Of a DNA stretch of 64,000 bases, positions 34,225 to 45,440 are shown one piece after another. Origin of the DNA: Triglochin maritima (Eukaryota; Streptophyta; Magnoliopsida; Alismatales; Juncaginaceae); assembly GCA_963682175.1 (NCBI GenBank), contig OY821791.1:24149826-24213825 (forward strand). Direction: 5' to 3'. The stretch's first letter is position 1. Each line of letters starts with the position of its first letter. Both the position numbers and the translations under genes were made by a program. The notes under the pieces were generated by a model. It made no database searches, had not been told where the DNA came from, and saw only the letters and a program-made list of their open reading frames with translations.

Positions 34225-34320
34225 TTAACCTTGTACACCGAATCTCAAAATTTATAATATGTACATCCAATAGAAATAGACGTGCACTTGCAAAAAAAAT
34301 GATGTTGTAAGGTTCACTAC
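33555..34320 (+). mobile_element. CACTA-like transposon end inserted in the copia gag
   Basis: Begins CACTGTTGCAGAATCGGG at 33555, directly in the gag reading frame. Subterminal ACCACGTCGG and CCGACGTGGT motifs occur at about 33700-33900. The whole stretch is the inverted counterpart of 25783-26743. An (AT)n run lies at 34192-34221. The plausible transposase lies further right on the minus strand. Confidence 0.65.
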
Positions 34321-34979
34321 CGTTGTCACTCCCTTCTCAACAAGTTCTTCCATATACCTCATTATGTAGTAACTGTATTTAGTAGTTCCAATTTGTTTAT
34401 GGGACTACAATTAAAATGTCATGTATATTAAGAAACAATGAAATTTAATCCAAGTATAAATCATATATCAAAACAACCATGATTGAATCATCTTACACCA
34501 TGACAAGCCAATTTATTTTCTTTTTTGCTTCAGGCCTTCGAAAATGGATTCAAACATTCAAATAACAACAAATTAGCTTAGAATATGAATGAAATTATTC
34601 TAATTAACTTACGTTTGAATATTGTTGACTAATCCTTCTCTGGGATTATTAGATGACATAGGATCAAACCAGTAGACTATCCACGTAAACGGTTCTACCA
34701 CAGCTAAGATACAATAATCATTGAAAACCTCTCATGTTAAATAAGTTCATCAATTAGATCAATGTTAATCTTCTTTATGATTCCCAAATGAAATATAATG
34801 GAATTGAAGGTATTATAAAATATAATGGGCGACTTACTTCTCCCAATATGGTACTAGAAAATAGGAAGCCTTCCTTGATGCTTGCAACACCTCCATAAAC
34901 ATTGTAGATCTATTGTCTTTACTTGGAGGTCCTCGCTTGATCAATAAAGTGGGACACATAAAACCATACTTTTTGTCAT

Positions 34980-36770
34980 TCGGCATTTGGTACAGATTCC
35001 TAATATAAACATACTAACACCATTAAAATTTAAATGTAACCAAAACAGTTATGGAAAAGACAAACAAGACTTACTTCAATTGAACCTGAATGATTGTTAT
35101 ACACAATGTTTCCATCTTCAAAAACTGCAAGACATCACCTATGCAGGCATATATCAGGTCTTTTATGCTGCCCTTGGTTGTTTTGCCTTCCATTTCTTTA
35201 GGCATAACACATGTTATTCTTGAATATACAGATTTATCCTTTACAAGAATGTACAACATTTTGCAATTTGAAGGTAATTGCCTCTCATCACACAACTCTT
35301 AAGGAGAAGATGCCTTTGACAATGGAAGACTATCTAATTCTTGAAACCCAAAGAAATATTATTCAAAGAAACAACATGAGCAATATATCTTCAATTAGGG
35401 AGTTATAAAATTCAAAGGTAATCACATTGCCTTATTTATTATTTCTACTTTTGTTTCGTCGTAGATTAGAATTGGGCATTCATCTTCAGGATTCACACTT
35501 CCCGCAGTACTTCGTGGTGTCGGAATAGGTGTGGTCATATGAGGTAATGCACTTAATTTGTTAAGTACCATAGCCATTAGTTCTTGCAGTGCATAGATCT
35601 TTTTTCCCAATCCGCGCGAATTTATTTCCAACTACGATTCAAGGAGGATGACCCAATGTATTGTCAAAGTCCTATTTGACTATTGACACTACGTACTCAT
35701 CCAACATGCCCCTCTTTGCCTAGGACTACAGACAAAATATCTTTTCTGCCCTTTAAAATAAATTCACCTTGGGAAGCTTGCAGTGTACAATCATCCTATT
35801 GCATACCAAACACAAGATTCTTAGAAACTATATTGTTGCCCAACGTTAAACACTCTTTTATTAATTAATTAGGTAGTATACAAAACAAAAGAATTAAATG
35901 TAACCACTTACATTCTTCGATACAACCTATGCGGACTCAGAGTTAATGTAACTCCCATCCGGAGTAACACGTGTTCTCTTCCACTTATCTTGTCTAGCTG
36001 GGGGAGAGGAGGAGGCAAATTACTGGGTTGCTCTTTGCTCAAACTAGCCTCTAAGGCTTCCTGCCTTTTCTTGGCAACCTTTTCGGCCATCATTGTCCTC
36101 TCTAGTATACGGTATCCCCCTCACGGCAATCTGTGTAGAAACTTGTTCTTTGATCATCATTCTTGGTTGAGCGTTTGTAATTCCTACAAACAAAAAAAGA
36201 GTTTAGTTATCATATTTAACATTTCCGTTTATCAAGGAATTAAGTATGAAAGCATATTTTTCCAAAAATTCTCGAGAAAACTTTGACCTTTTGAATTCAG
36301 ACCATGTCGTCTGAGTAATAAATTGTAAATATTCCATGGATCTTGATCCATAAAGTTTCCAAAAATGAAATTGGACGTCAACTTTGTTTTGAAATCCTTC
36401 CATCGAGTAATCACAAACGATATCCACTTCTTTTTCAACTCTTTAGTTGATTGGAAAATGAATTTTTCTGCGACACGAAATAAAGAAAATTAGTATTGAT
36501 TAGATAAAAACTTGTAAAGAAATGGATTAACTTAAAAGAAAATCTGGATAATAATGAACTAATCATTGTATGATTAAAAAAATTAACCATTGCAATCTTC
36601 CAAAATTGTTCTTTCAATGATTCATCCACCATTGACCACTTGGTCTTACAAATACACATTTTGCTTCTTGTCAGAGTACCCAAATAACTTATCCAATAAT
36701 CTTTGTTTTCTCTGGTAGGCTCCAAGTAAGAATCAAACCCCATGGGCAATGGACGTTGGTGCTGGATGTG
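34980..36770 (-). pseudogene. Ptta/En/Spm-type plant transposase remnant
   Basis: Several minus-strand pieces in order fit the plant transposase family of En/Spm elements (Transposase_24 type): at 36435-36749 KTKWSMVDESLKEQFWKIA; at 36203-36438 WKDFKTKLTSNFIFGNF with a following WNIY...LLRRHG; at 35908-36093 MMAEKVAKKRQEALEAS. A possible C-terminal part (35071-35295, YILVKDKSVYSRITCVMP) is less sure. The pieces are separated by stops, possibly old introns. These proteins act in the nucleus on CACTA ends, and the ends at 33555 and 38265 are close by. Whether it was mobile recently is doubtful. Confidence 0.5.
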
Positions 36771-37440
36771 TTTCTGAAACTACACCATAACAGTAGCTCC
36801 GCGGACATGAGACTCTCATGTCATCGTCACTTGTATTGTCAACAATTTTCTTACTATTGCCTTTGGTTGGTTAGTCTGCTTGTTGGAAGCCATTTACCTG
36901 GTGGCAAAAAATTGAGAATGGTCATAGGGGATGGGTTGAGGTTGTAGGGTTTAGGGTGGTTGATGCCTGCTCTAGAGAGATTGAGTGGGTGTGCATGATA
37001 GCTTGGGGATGGTCATGGAGGGTCGGGAATGCTCGGGCAATAAATCCTGGCATGAAAATGAAAATTACTAGCAGTGAAAAGTTAAAACTTAAAAGTGATA
37101 ACGACTTACAAACATTGTCCTTTTAAACCCACGAATATGTCTTTGAAAACCAAAAGTATTCTCAAATAACAGACCCCTATTTTATTAACATCTAATGTGT
37201 CCTTATAAAAAAATTGTCCTAAGAAAGGCAACTTATGTCTTGTAAAGGAGACGTGAGTCCTTTTAAGATCAAATGTCTTTTAAACCCCAAGTTTGTCCAT
37301 TAAAATCGAATGCATCCTTTATTCCTTCAAAGCACAACCTCACCATTTTTCTTATTAAATGGTATCTTACGTCGGTCGTTAACATAATATTCGGCAACTT
37401 ATATTTGTTTTATTATTAAAAAATAGAACTTGCTAAACAA
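36771..37440. other. Noncoding DNA with scattered TGTCC words
   Basis: No ORF of interest. About 37100-37330 carries many TGTCCTTTTAAA-, GTCTTTTAAACC- and CTTTGAAAACC-like words, the decayed form of the palindromes found just to the right. Confidence 0.45.
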
Positions 37441-37960
37441 GGATATCAACGTACAATTTGTCTTATATTGACTTAATGCATTTTGGTTGTCTGAACTACT
37501 GACTCAAGTTAGTTATATCGGTGGATCGATATGTGTTTGGTCGTCAATGTAGCACATTTTGGTGAACCGACAGATTTTTGGTAGACCGCATACGATGGGG
37601 TTTTGCCCTTTTGTTGCTTTCCGACCTCAAATGTTCAGAAAGGAAAAGGAAAAGTCGGCATTGACTTCTAGGACATTGTCTTGGGAAGGACCATGTCCTC
37701 TAGAGGACAAACCTGTCTCTCGAAGAACACTTATGCCTGCTCCAAATGAATGTGTTCTTCGAAGGAAACTCGTGTCCTCGAAGGACACAGGTGCATGATC
37801 CATAAGCCCTTGTCCTTTGAGGGACACCATACGTGCCCAAAGGACCGTGTCCTTTGAAAGACAAATATGTTCGATGAAGGACACGTATACGTGCTACAAA
37901 GTACCGTGTCCTTCGAAGGACAAACATGACCCACCATGGACACGGGTGACCTTCTCAAAG
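37441..37960. repeat. Palindrome cluster TGTCCTTCGAAGGACA
   Basis: Contains perfect 16-bp palindromes TGTCCTCTAGAGGACA (37694-37709) and TGTCCTTCGAAGGACA (37907-37922) and at least five imperfect ones in 270 bp. The left part (37450-37640) is the reverse complement of about 24000-24200. Read as transposon subterminal sequence. The small ORFs on both strands here are by-products of the repeats. Confidence 0.75.
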
Positions 37961-38264
37961 TAAATAAGTGTACTGGTATATAAGTAGGAAATGCTACACT
38001 GATACAAGATGACATAAGTGTATTGTTCAAACCATTAAAAATTACAGCAATTGAATAAAATTAGTTGTATACGAAAGTTTACCAATATCAAGTAAACTAA
38101 TTTTCTATACAAATTAATTAGTGTTGAATAAAACTTAATGTTTTGTGTTTTTATGTGAGTTGAAAAATATCCAAAATCAGTAAGTCTATTAACAACATCT
38201 TGTCTTTGAATTTGGAGTCCCTAAGCAAATACTTTGCCAGTTCACCCCTGATCGAGTGTAGATA

Positions 38265-38500
38265 CACTACTGGAAAAATGTGTAATTACGTCGCCATGTC
38301 ACGTCGGGTATTAAGAACCCAACGTGAAACAACTTTCTCACGTTGGTTGAACAAAAACTGACATGACATAGGTATATATCACGTCGGTTTTTGTTCGTCT
38401 GACATTACATGTTAACATGTCACGTCCAGCATGGGATGTACATCCAACAGTGCATGACATACACTGCACAATCATTTCTATTCGGTTCATGGCGTTGGCA
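38265..38500 (+). mobile_element. CACTA terminus
   Basis: CACTACTGGAAAAATG at 38265-38280 is a classic En/Spm terminal inverted repeat, followed by CACGTCGGGT, CCAACGTGAAA and CACGTCGGTTT subterminal motifs. The element would extend to the right. I did not find the matching ...CCAGTAGTG end within the window. Confidence 0.6.
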
Positions 38501-38627
38501 TGTTTCTGTTTCGTACGTCAGGTCCTAGTCCATTTTTTGGTAGGATCTCCAGAAATCGGCCATAGTCTGCGTTGTTTCTTCGTGGCCATCCACTAGTTCT
38601 TTGTGGTCTCCAACTAACCACGGAATG

Positions 38628-41110
38628 TTATTTAGTTGGGTTAAGGTTTTCGTTCTTCCAGCCACGATCAACAATGTAAAGTGTTCCAATTGTTTTAGCA
38701 ATCACCGAGTACTTTGGGTTCCAGTAGTTTAGTATGAGATCTACATAACATGCAACTAAATCAAGTTGTCTGGACAAGATGATTGAGGTGGTGATGCTTG
38801 GAATCATGAGCCTTTGCTCCAACACATCTAGCGACGCGCTGTCCATTAAAATTAGTAATATTAACTTCTCATTTTCAGAGTTCAAAAAGAACTGAACCAA
38901 GAAAATGAAATTTACTTACTTCCGTTGATATCTCTGATCTTTTCGATATTAGATCCTTCAGATCCCCTCGCCTCACTTGGATAAGTTCCTTGCTTATGTC
39001 TCTTCCTGGTGTCATTAGATTCAGAACCACGTTCATTTCCGCATCGGTCAACCCTACTATGGCTTCCATGTCGATGTTTCCATTTAAATTTACATGGTTT
39101 ACTTAGCCATCTCTTTATTGAGAAAATTTGTCTTGTTTCTCTATAATTTGATTTTCATCGAATTTGAGCCTCTTCTCCATGATTGACTCTTCACTTATTT
39201 GTGCCATCTTTCATTTTTTCTCGTTCTTCTTCTTCTCATCCAACTCGCTCTTCTTGAGATTGTTATGTTGTCTCCTCTCTTCCCTTTCCTTCTTTTCTTC
39301 TGTGTTTTCCTTTTCTAGGGGATATGTTCTTGTCCTTATATGTCTGATCCACCAATCTTTGTCCTTTTCTTGTTTTTTTCTCGTCTTATTCTTTCTTCTT
39401 CGTCTCTTCTTTTTCTCCTCCTACGCTTTTTCTCTCCTATCCCTCTTCTTCTTCTCCCGTTCTTTTATCTTTTCCTATGTCCCTTTATTCTCCCTCTAGT
39501 TCTTCTACTGCTCCTACTTTTTTCCTTTTATCCTCTCCCTCTTTCTTCTCCTCCTTCTCTTCTTCTCTTTTTTCTTTTCTTCTCCTCCTCTCCTTTCCTT
39601 CTTCTTTCTCCATTCTCTTCTTCATTTATCTTCCTCTCCTCCTCTGCTTCATCGTTTCTTGCCTTTTCCTCACCCTTTCTCTTCCTCTCCTCCTCTGTTT
39701 CATCTTGTTTTGCCTTCTCCTCTTCCTTTGTCTTCCTCTCCTCCTCTTCCTCCTTTGTCTCGTATTGTTCATCATCTTTTTCTTCTCCACAAACGAATTC
39801 AAGATTTATCATTTTTTGTTATTTAATATCATGTAATGTCATCAGGATTATGAATTCTTAATGAATGTAGTAGAAATTTGAGGACAAATTTCTTATTTTT
39901 CAAAGAACAAAGGTGTCCTTTTAAGCTCAAACGTGTCCTTCAAAGGACAAAGGTGTGTTTCGAATGACAAATTTCTTGTTTTTAAAGGACACATTTTATT
40001 TTCAAGGGTTTAAAAGGACACATACCATTTCATTGGTGTAGACACCTGCCGCTTGAACCTGGAATGTGGGGACACCTTCTGCAGGTGTCGTCAAGTGTCC
40101 TCATCTACCAGAGAAAATTTCTCTGGCTGGGTGTATTGGGTACATTCTTGAAAGGCGTATGCCTATGATTTGTCCACCGACTTGTCTTTCCAAAATGGCA
40201 GTTATTTGTCTTTCTCCCCCAGTTCTTTAACTTTCTCCTACAATTCCTTGTCTTCCTGTCCCGATTGTTGTTGTAGATCCTTGATTGTCTGCTCCACCTC
40301 GAGTCATCTCAATTTCTACTCCTGGTATTTGACCTCATCTTGCATTAGATCCTTCAGAATGTCCTAGGCACCCACCATCATCCTCTGAGGTAGAACGTTC
40401 CAGCTGTATCTACATTTTCAAGTTGTTCCAGCTCATCTTCTCCTCTCAACTCAACTTTCTTGCCGACTATTTTGAGGAGGGTGATGCCATGCACTTCCAA
40501 CACCGTCCGCATATTACGTGGAAGCATGGTGGCATCTCATTCTCTATTTTATCTTCACAGAAAGCCATACCTGCATCACCATGTAGATTTCTTATTTCAG
40601 GGAAAACTATTGGTATCACAAAATGTGGGAAATTGATTACAACCTTTATTTTTTACGTGAAGTATGTCCACATTCCCCTTACCACAGGTAACTTTGCCAA
40701 TGGATTTCCTTCTCCTCAGATCTCTACTGGCCTTTCTTATGCCAATAGTTAGGTCCTCAAAAATAGCATCTACCCAGGCATACGTTCTCATTTCCTCCAG
40801 TTTTCGATCGCAAACATGTACTATATCTTCGCTCTATGTGAACCATCGTAGAAAAGGAAGGTACTGTGAAGAAGATAAAATAGAAGTTTGACGCACTTTT
40901 CGTCGTCTCCACTCTCCCTCGCTTCGTCCTGTTGTATTCCAAACTCTGATTTCTCCAGTTTCTGACCTTGTTGTTGCATCGACGACTTATCAATCATGTC
41001 GGCTAGCACTCCGCCCAGAAGCAGTCCCAATATCACGGCAATGTCAGATGTCTTTTGATTCACCACTTTGTTGCCAAGTCTGAAGCCTCTTTCTTACTCT
41101 TCGTAATTCT
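38628..41110 (-). pseudogene. Decayed transposon ORF cluster with Glu/Lys-rich segment
   Basis: Minus-strand pieces in order: 40821-41066 (KTSDIAVILGLLLGG), 40597-40791 (MRTYAWVDAIFEDLTIGIRK followed by a basic stretch), 39528-39812 (Glu/Lys/Arg-rich coiled coil), 38875-39069 (GLTDAEMNVVLNLMTPGRD) and 38628-38900 (VDLILNYWNPKYSVIAKTIG). The first two recall the DUF1985/plant-mobile-type domains often carried with Ulp1-like genes by plant transposons, but this is a weak resemblance. Frames are broken and spacers are large. Function unknown. Confidence 0.3.
39190..39790. repeat. Pyrimidine-rich low-complexity tract
   Basis: About 600 bp of almost pure TTCTTC/TCCTCC on the plus strand. Long ORFs appear in every frame of it; only the minus-strand Glu/Lys-rich frame could be a real coding remnant. 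Confidence 0.85.
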
Positions 41111-42199
41111 CAATCAGGTACTCCACGATGTCATTGTTCACCATGTTACTTTTCATCTTTAGGAAGTGTGTGAAGAGGGTCCTTTTCAATATCATTTGCT
41201 CTCTGTTAAAAATAGTTTCTTCTCCCTTTGAAGGATGTCCATCTACACTTTTTAGGCTGGTAGAAGATCGATGTCTGCCACAAATAAAAGGCCAGAGTTA
41301 GTACCTCAAAACCACAATTCGAATGTTAAACCACAAATTTAGAACCATAAGGGACACAACCTAAAAGCACACTACAGTCTGTCGAAGACACATATCTCCT
41401 TCGAAGGACTTGGAGGGACATAAACTCCAATGTTAAACGGACACACTCCGAAAGTTGGTTAGAGTTTGAATGTTAAAGGACAAACCCCAGCCAACAGAAA
41501 ATGAACACAACACCAAGGAAACCCTAGACTAGTACAAAAAACCACGTCGGTTAAAACGCAAACCACCCGCTCACCGACTTTTTACTGCTGGTGCTTGGAA
41601 CGTTTTTGTCTGCTTCCAAACGTCTCAATTTATTGGAAGTCACAATTTCTAATCGCTTTAAAACAATAAAATTAAAAGTACAAATGATGACATGGAAGGT
41701 GACATAGAGTGCGTCTTTTTGACGATCGTGATTTTTATTGGATTTCTTGCATAACCCTGTAAAGTTATATATGTTATTTAATACTAAATTTCCATACATC
41801 CAAAAACCAAGAAAAAATTTAATATTTTTTCCTTCACTAAAAATTCAAATTTTTTAAAGGACATTCCAGTCCTTAAAGAGAGGACTCGTGCTTTAAAGAA
41901 CACTTGATAGGACACATTCGAGTTCCAAGAACGGATTCAAGCTTTAAAGAATAGACTCGTGTCCTTAAAATGACGTCCTTGTTTTTGTAGTTAATATTTT
42001 TTGTAGTTCTGGATGCTAGAGGGAAATTGATGGAAAATATTTCCATTTTTTCCATGAATGACAAAAAAATGGAACTATATATATTTAATACACAAAAAAC
42101 ACAATTTTTTTCTTATCTTCCCCAAATAAATTAAAGCGAAGAGAGGTTTCTAATCAGGCGTTTCTTGAATACCGAGAAAATAGTGTGTTCCATCTGTGT
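41111..42199. other. Noncoding repeat DNA before the GRF-like ORF
   Basis: Contains TGTCC/GGACA words at 41330-41480 and 41860-41980. At 41533 the text ACTAGTACAAAAAACCACGTCGGTT looks like a degraded CACTA terminus with its subterminal motif (shown here across 25 bases only as positions 41533-41557: CTAGTAC, A-run, CCACGTCGG). No gene seen. Confidence 0.4.
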
Positions 42200-42223
42200 C
42201 ACCTGACACAACATCACCATTGA

Positions 42224-42436
42224 CTAGAGTATTTTACGCAGCCCTGTGTCCGTTACTCTTTGGTCGGGTCCCTCCACCGGTGGTGCTGGCGTGTCGTCAT
42301 TCCAGACAAAGTATTGACAATATATGGTCGGCATCCTTAAGTCGTAGATGTAGAACTTCCGGCTAACAGTGTCAGGGTTGTCAGACCACATCTCCATGGC
42401 CTTGAAACCACACCTATAGGTGCAATAGGTAGTCAT
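42224..42436 (-). pseudogene. GRF-like zinc-finger ORF, better-kept copy
   Basis: A 70-residue frame has C-x3-C-G (TYCTYRCGF), WSDNPDTVSRKFYIYD and YCQYFVWNDD. This is the order of GRF zinc fingers: two cysteines, Asn-Pro...Arg-x-Phe, then Cys-x-x-Phe-x-Trp-x-Asp-Asp. A Pro-rich tail follows. A direct relative lies at 22540-22790, with similar text on both sides (to about 42720 and 23040), so the unit is repeated. Single GRF-finger proteins are common in plant genomes as short uncharacterised genes. Lack of surrounding exons suggests a fragment. Confidence 0.45.
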
Positions 42437-42864
42437 AGGACCCCTGATATATCATCAAGGGGATACTCTCCTCATATTTGTCCACTAGGTCGGCTCTCGT
42501 CATCACTATCGTACTCGAAGATGAAATTTTGTTGGAAGGGCATTTTAAACTTGAGTAGTGGTACTTGGAATTGTGTTGGAAGGACTTAGGGTTTAGGAAG
42601 TATGAAACTAAAACACTACAACCAATGATTTTATAGAAGGAATGGAACTATGGATGGTTGTGTCTCATGGCATACCATGAATTGAAAGGTTGTCTCCCTT
42701 CGTAACAAATACTAATGCAATAAGCTAGCAAATCTTCATATTCGGACATTCCACATCCAAATTTCCTAACTAAAATCACCAGTTCAGAAATAAAAATGCA
42801 TTCAGTCAATATAAGACAAACACTTGGGAGTACTCTGCTAGGATGGTCAATATAAGACAAGACA
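42437..42864. repeat. Flank of the GRF-type repeat, noncoding
   Basis: Matches 22790-23100 and 23540-23620 in the same orientation (GTGTTGGAAG, ACACTACAACC, CAATATAAGACAA). It ends at LTR C. Confidence 0.55.
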
Positions 42865-43888
42865 TGATTATTTTTTCAATTAAGCTTAAACCACAAGTGC
42901 ACGACCACGATGAAGCGGTGACAAGTACGGGTTGAATCCACATGGATGTGTGTGGACTCTGGTTCTTCAGAAATCAAGTGGTAAATAAGGGGAGAACAAG
43001 TTTGGTTACACTAAACTAGGCTACACTAAACTAGCAACTAACAAATGAGAAAGATAAGAACTCAAAATTAACTAAAACTAAACTAAGAAACTAACAAAGT
43101 GAGATAAAATTCAGTAAGGAAAATCTTTAAGGGGTGGAGTGTGTGTACACATGTAATAAGGTGGTGAAGAATGTATTCAATATGGCACAAGGATAGATTG
43201 TGCTTTCATGCATAGGAAGTGTCTAATGGTTTGTGGCAAAACCTATCATTCCAATCACTAACATAGTTTATTAACATGAGCATAAACAAGTTGGTTGGTA
43301 AGAACCTAAACAAGCATGGGAAGAACATTCACATTCATCACATATTGCATAACATAACATTCATTCCCATTCTTTATTACATGTATAAACGCCATCTCCA
43401 CCCCTAAAGGGGGATAGAACTACTCACTACACGTCAAGCTAACAATTATACTAAGATATAAAGACATTCTAACTAGTTATACTAAAATTAGGAAAACAAA
43501 ACTAAGCTAAACATGCAAGCATTCAAAAGAGACAACACTAAAACAAAACTAGGAAATATTGTTTTATTAATTACTCACATTACAGGTAGCATTCCCTCCA
43601 CTTGAACTTTGCTTCAAAGGCTTACTCCAAGTACAAAGATTGGGCACCAAGCAATGAGTTGTGTACAAAGGAAGAAGAGGAGTTCTACTTATAGACACAC
43701 AAAATGCAATTGGGGACAATCCCATGGTGTGGGACTAATGATCCATACCTAAAATGGACACAAACAACATAACCCACAACAACATGAAACCGAGTCGCAT
43801 CCTAACCAAAATGGACCGCTAATTGGCAGTCTTGGTGTCAAATAAATGATATATAGCATGACTACGATATTTAATACGCTACTAATCA
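42865..43888 (-). repeat. Element C downstream LTR
   Basis: 1024 bp, starting TGATTATTTT and ending CTACTAATCA. It is shorter than the right copy because a segment after about 43840 is missing: right-copy text equal to about 59645-59860 is absent. It holds a decayed palindrome GACCGCTAATTGGCAGTC at 43815-43832. Confidence 0.8.
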
Positions 43889-45440
43889 AATAGCCCCACA
43901 CATACCTTTTGCTAGTCCCGAGCAAAACAATGAAAGAGAAAAATGAAAGAAAGGAAAAACATACGAAAAAATAGGGAAATCCTAACTCACTTTCGTAGGA
44001 ATCACTGTTGCGCTTAGCACGTGCAACAAGCTATTAAACCCCCTGGTCACCAAGGAGGAGGAGTGGTGTCTCCTAAGGGTTTTCAGCGGATACACCCACA
44101 AAATCCGAACATAGATCCATTATTCAACCTAGCAACACGACTCGATGGACCTACTTTTGTCGATCATTGGACACGATAATTCTATGGGCCGACACTATAT
44201 ATGTATCTTGTTCACAAACCTAGCCTAGGGGACTATTCGTGCAAGTTAATTAAGGACTTAAGTGAAAGACATGGGCAACCTTAACATCTTCAAGTGATAC
44301 ATCGTGTAAAGTCCATTGAGGTTCTTAATTATTTTTTCTTTCTTTTTCTTTTCTTTTTAGAGAACAAGGAATCAAAATTGGTTGGTGTTTAATTCTCTCA
44401 GGGTCTGGTTTCGTGCATCATTGCCTGTAAGGACTTACGCTATCAGGTAGACCTCCCCCTAAATCTCCACATAAGGCGATCCCTACCACCTGTGTAACGG
44501 GAGTGCATCCCAAGTCAAATGACTCGAAAGCACCAGGTACTAAGTACTCTCAGACCTAATTTCCAGAATGATAGGAGTCGTGCGAGAAGAGAGAACACCG
44601 TACTAAATTATTTCTTATCTACACATGAACCAAAACCCCAAAACCTAAGGTTTCATAACAAGAGTCTAAGAGTCCCTAACTACGACAAACTTCCTTATAG
44701 TAACAACCACAAATTATTCAACTCACTAGGTTTAGGGTGGAATTCCTTATTTATTTGATTACTCTCCCCCCGAGGGAAAACCACGGTGCATCCTTACGAC
44801 TAGATAAGACCTAAAGTCGGTGTACTAGATATCTTAATGCATAATGCTCAAGTAAAGTTTGGGAGCTTCCTTTTTACTTTGACTTTCAATGGTTTTGTAC
44901 ATGCTAAACACACGCACAACCCACCAAACATTTTCTTTCACAAACACATGAAGATATTGAAAGAAATGAAAATTTTAAAGCACAAGGCAAGCAAAAGAAG
45001 ACAAGTCACCCAAGGATCATGGTATATGAGATATAACAATGTAAATTGCAGCACACTATCATGACCCTAACAATGCAAACAAAAGAAAACCAAAGAAAAG
45101 GAAAAAGACTCGACAACGTATACACTTAACACACCCTCCACACTTACTTCATGCATTGTCCTCAATGAATGGAGTATGATACTACGTGAGCTTATGCATG
45201 AAAAATAAAAGATCTCACCAATGAGAAGCGTGAAAGGAAGTTCATGGTTATATGGATGGACATATACCCGAATTCCTGAAAACTTGTGAGATACTAAAGA
45301 AGGGAGACAAACAGGTGAAACAAATGGGGCCCAAATACACAAGGGTTGGCGCCAACAACAACGAATGCTATCTTGTAGCGTCTTTTGTTGTAAAGAAAAA
45401 TATAAATCAACGACGATATTCTCATAATCATTTGGTCAAT
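43889..45440 (-). other. Element C 3' noncoding region
   Basis: Homologous along its length to 9692-11262 and 61261-62847, with blocks such as CACGTGCAACAAGC and the region around 45121-45170 carrying the second purine-rich tract (decayed to AGTGTGGAGGGTGTG on the minus strand) next to GAGGACAATGCATGAAG. No gene. Confidence 0.7.

Noticed and set aside
39164..39861. Overlapping Ser/Leu/Phe-rich ORFs on the plus strand
   Set aside because: Produced by a pyrimidine-rich tract that lacks stop codons in any frame; the apparent membrane segments are composition only.
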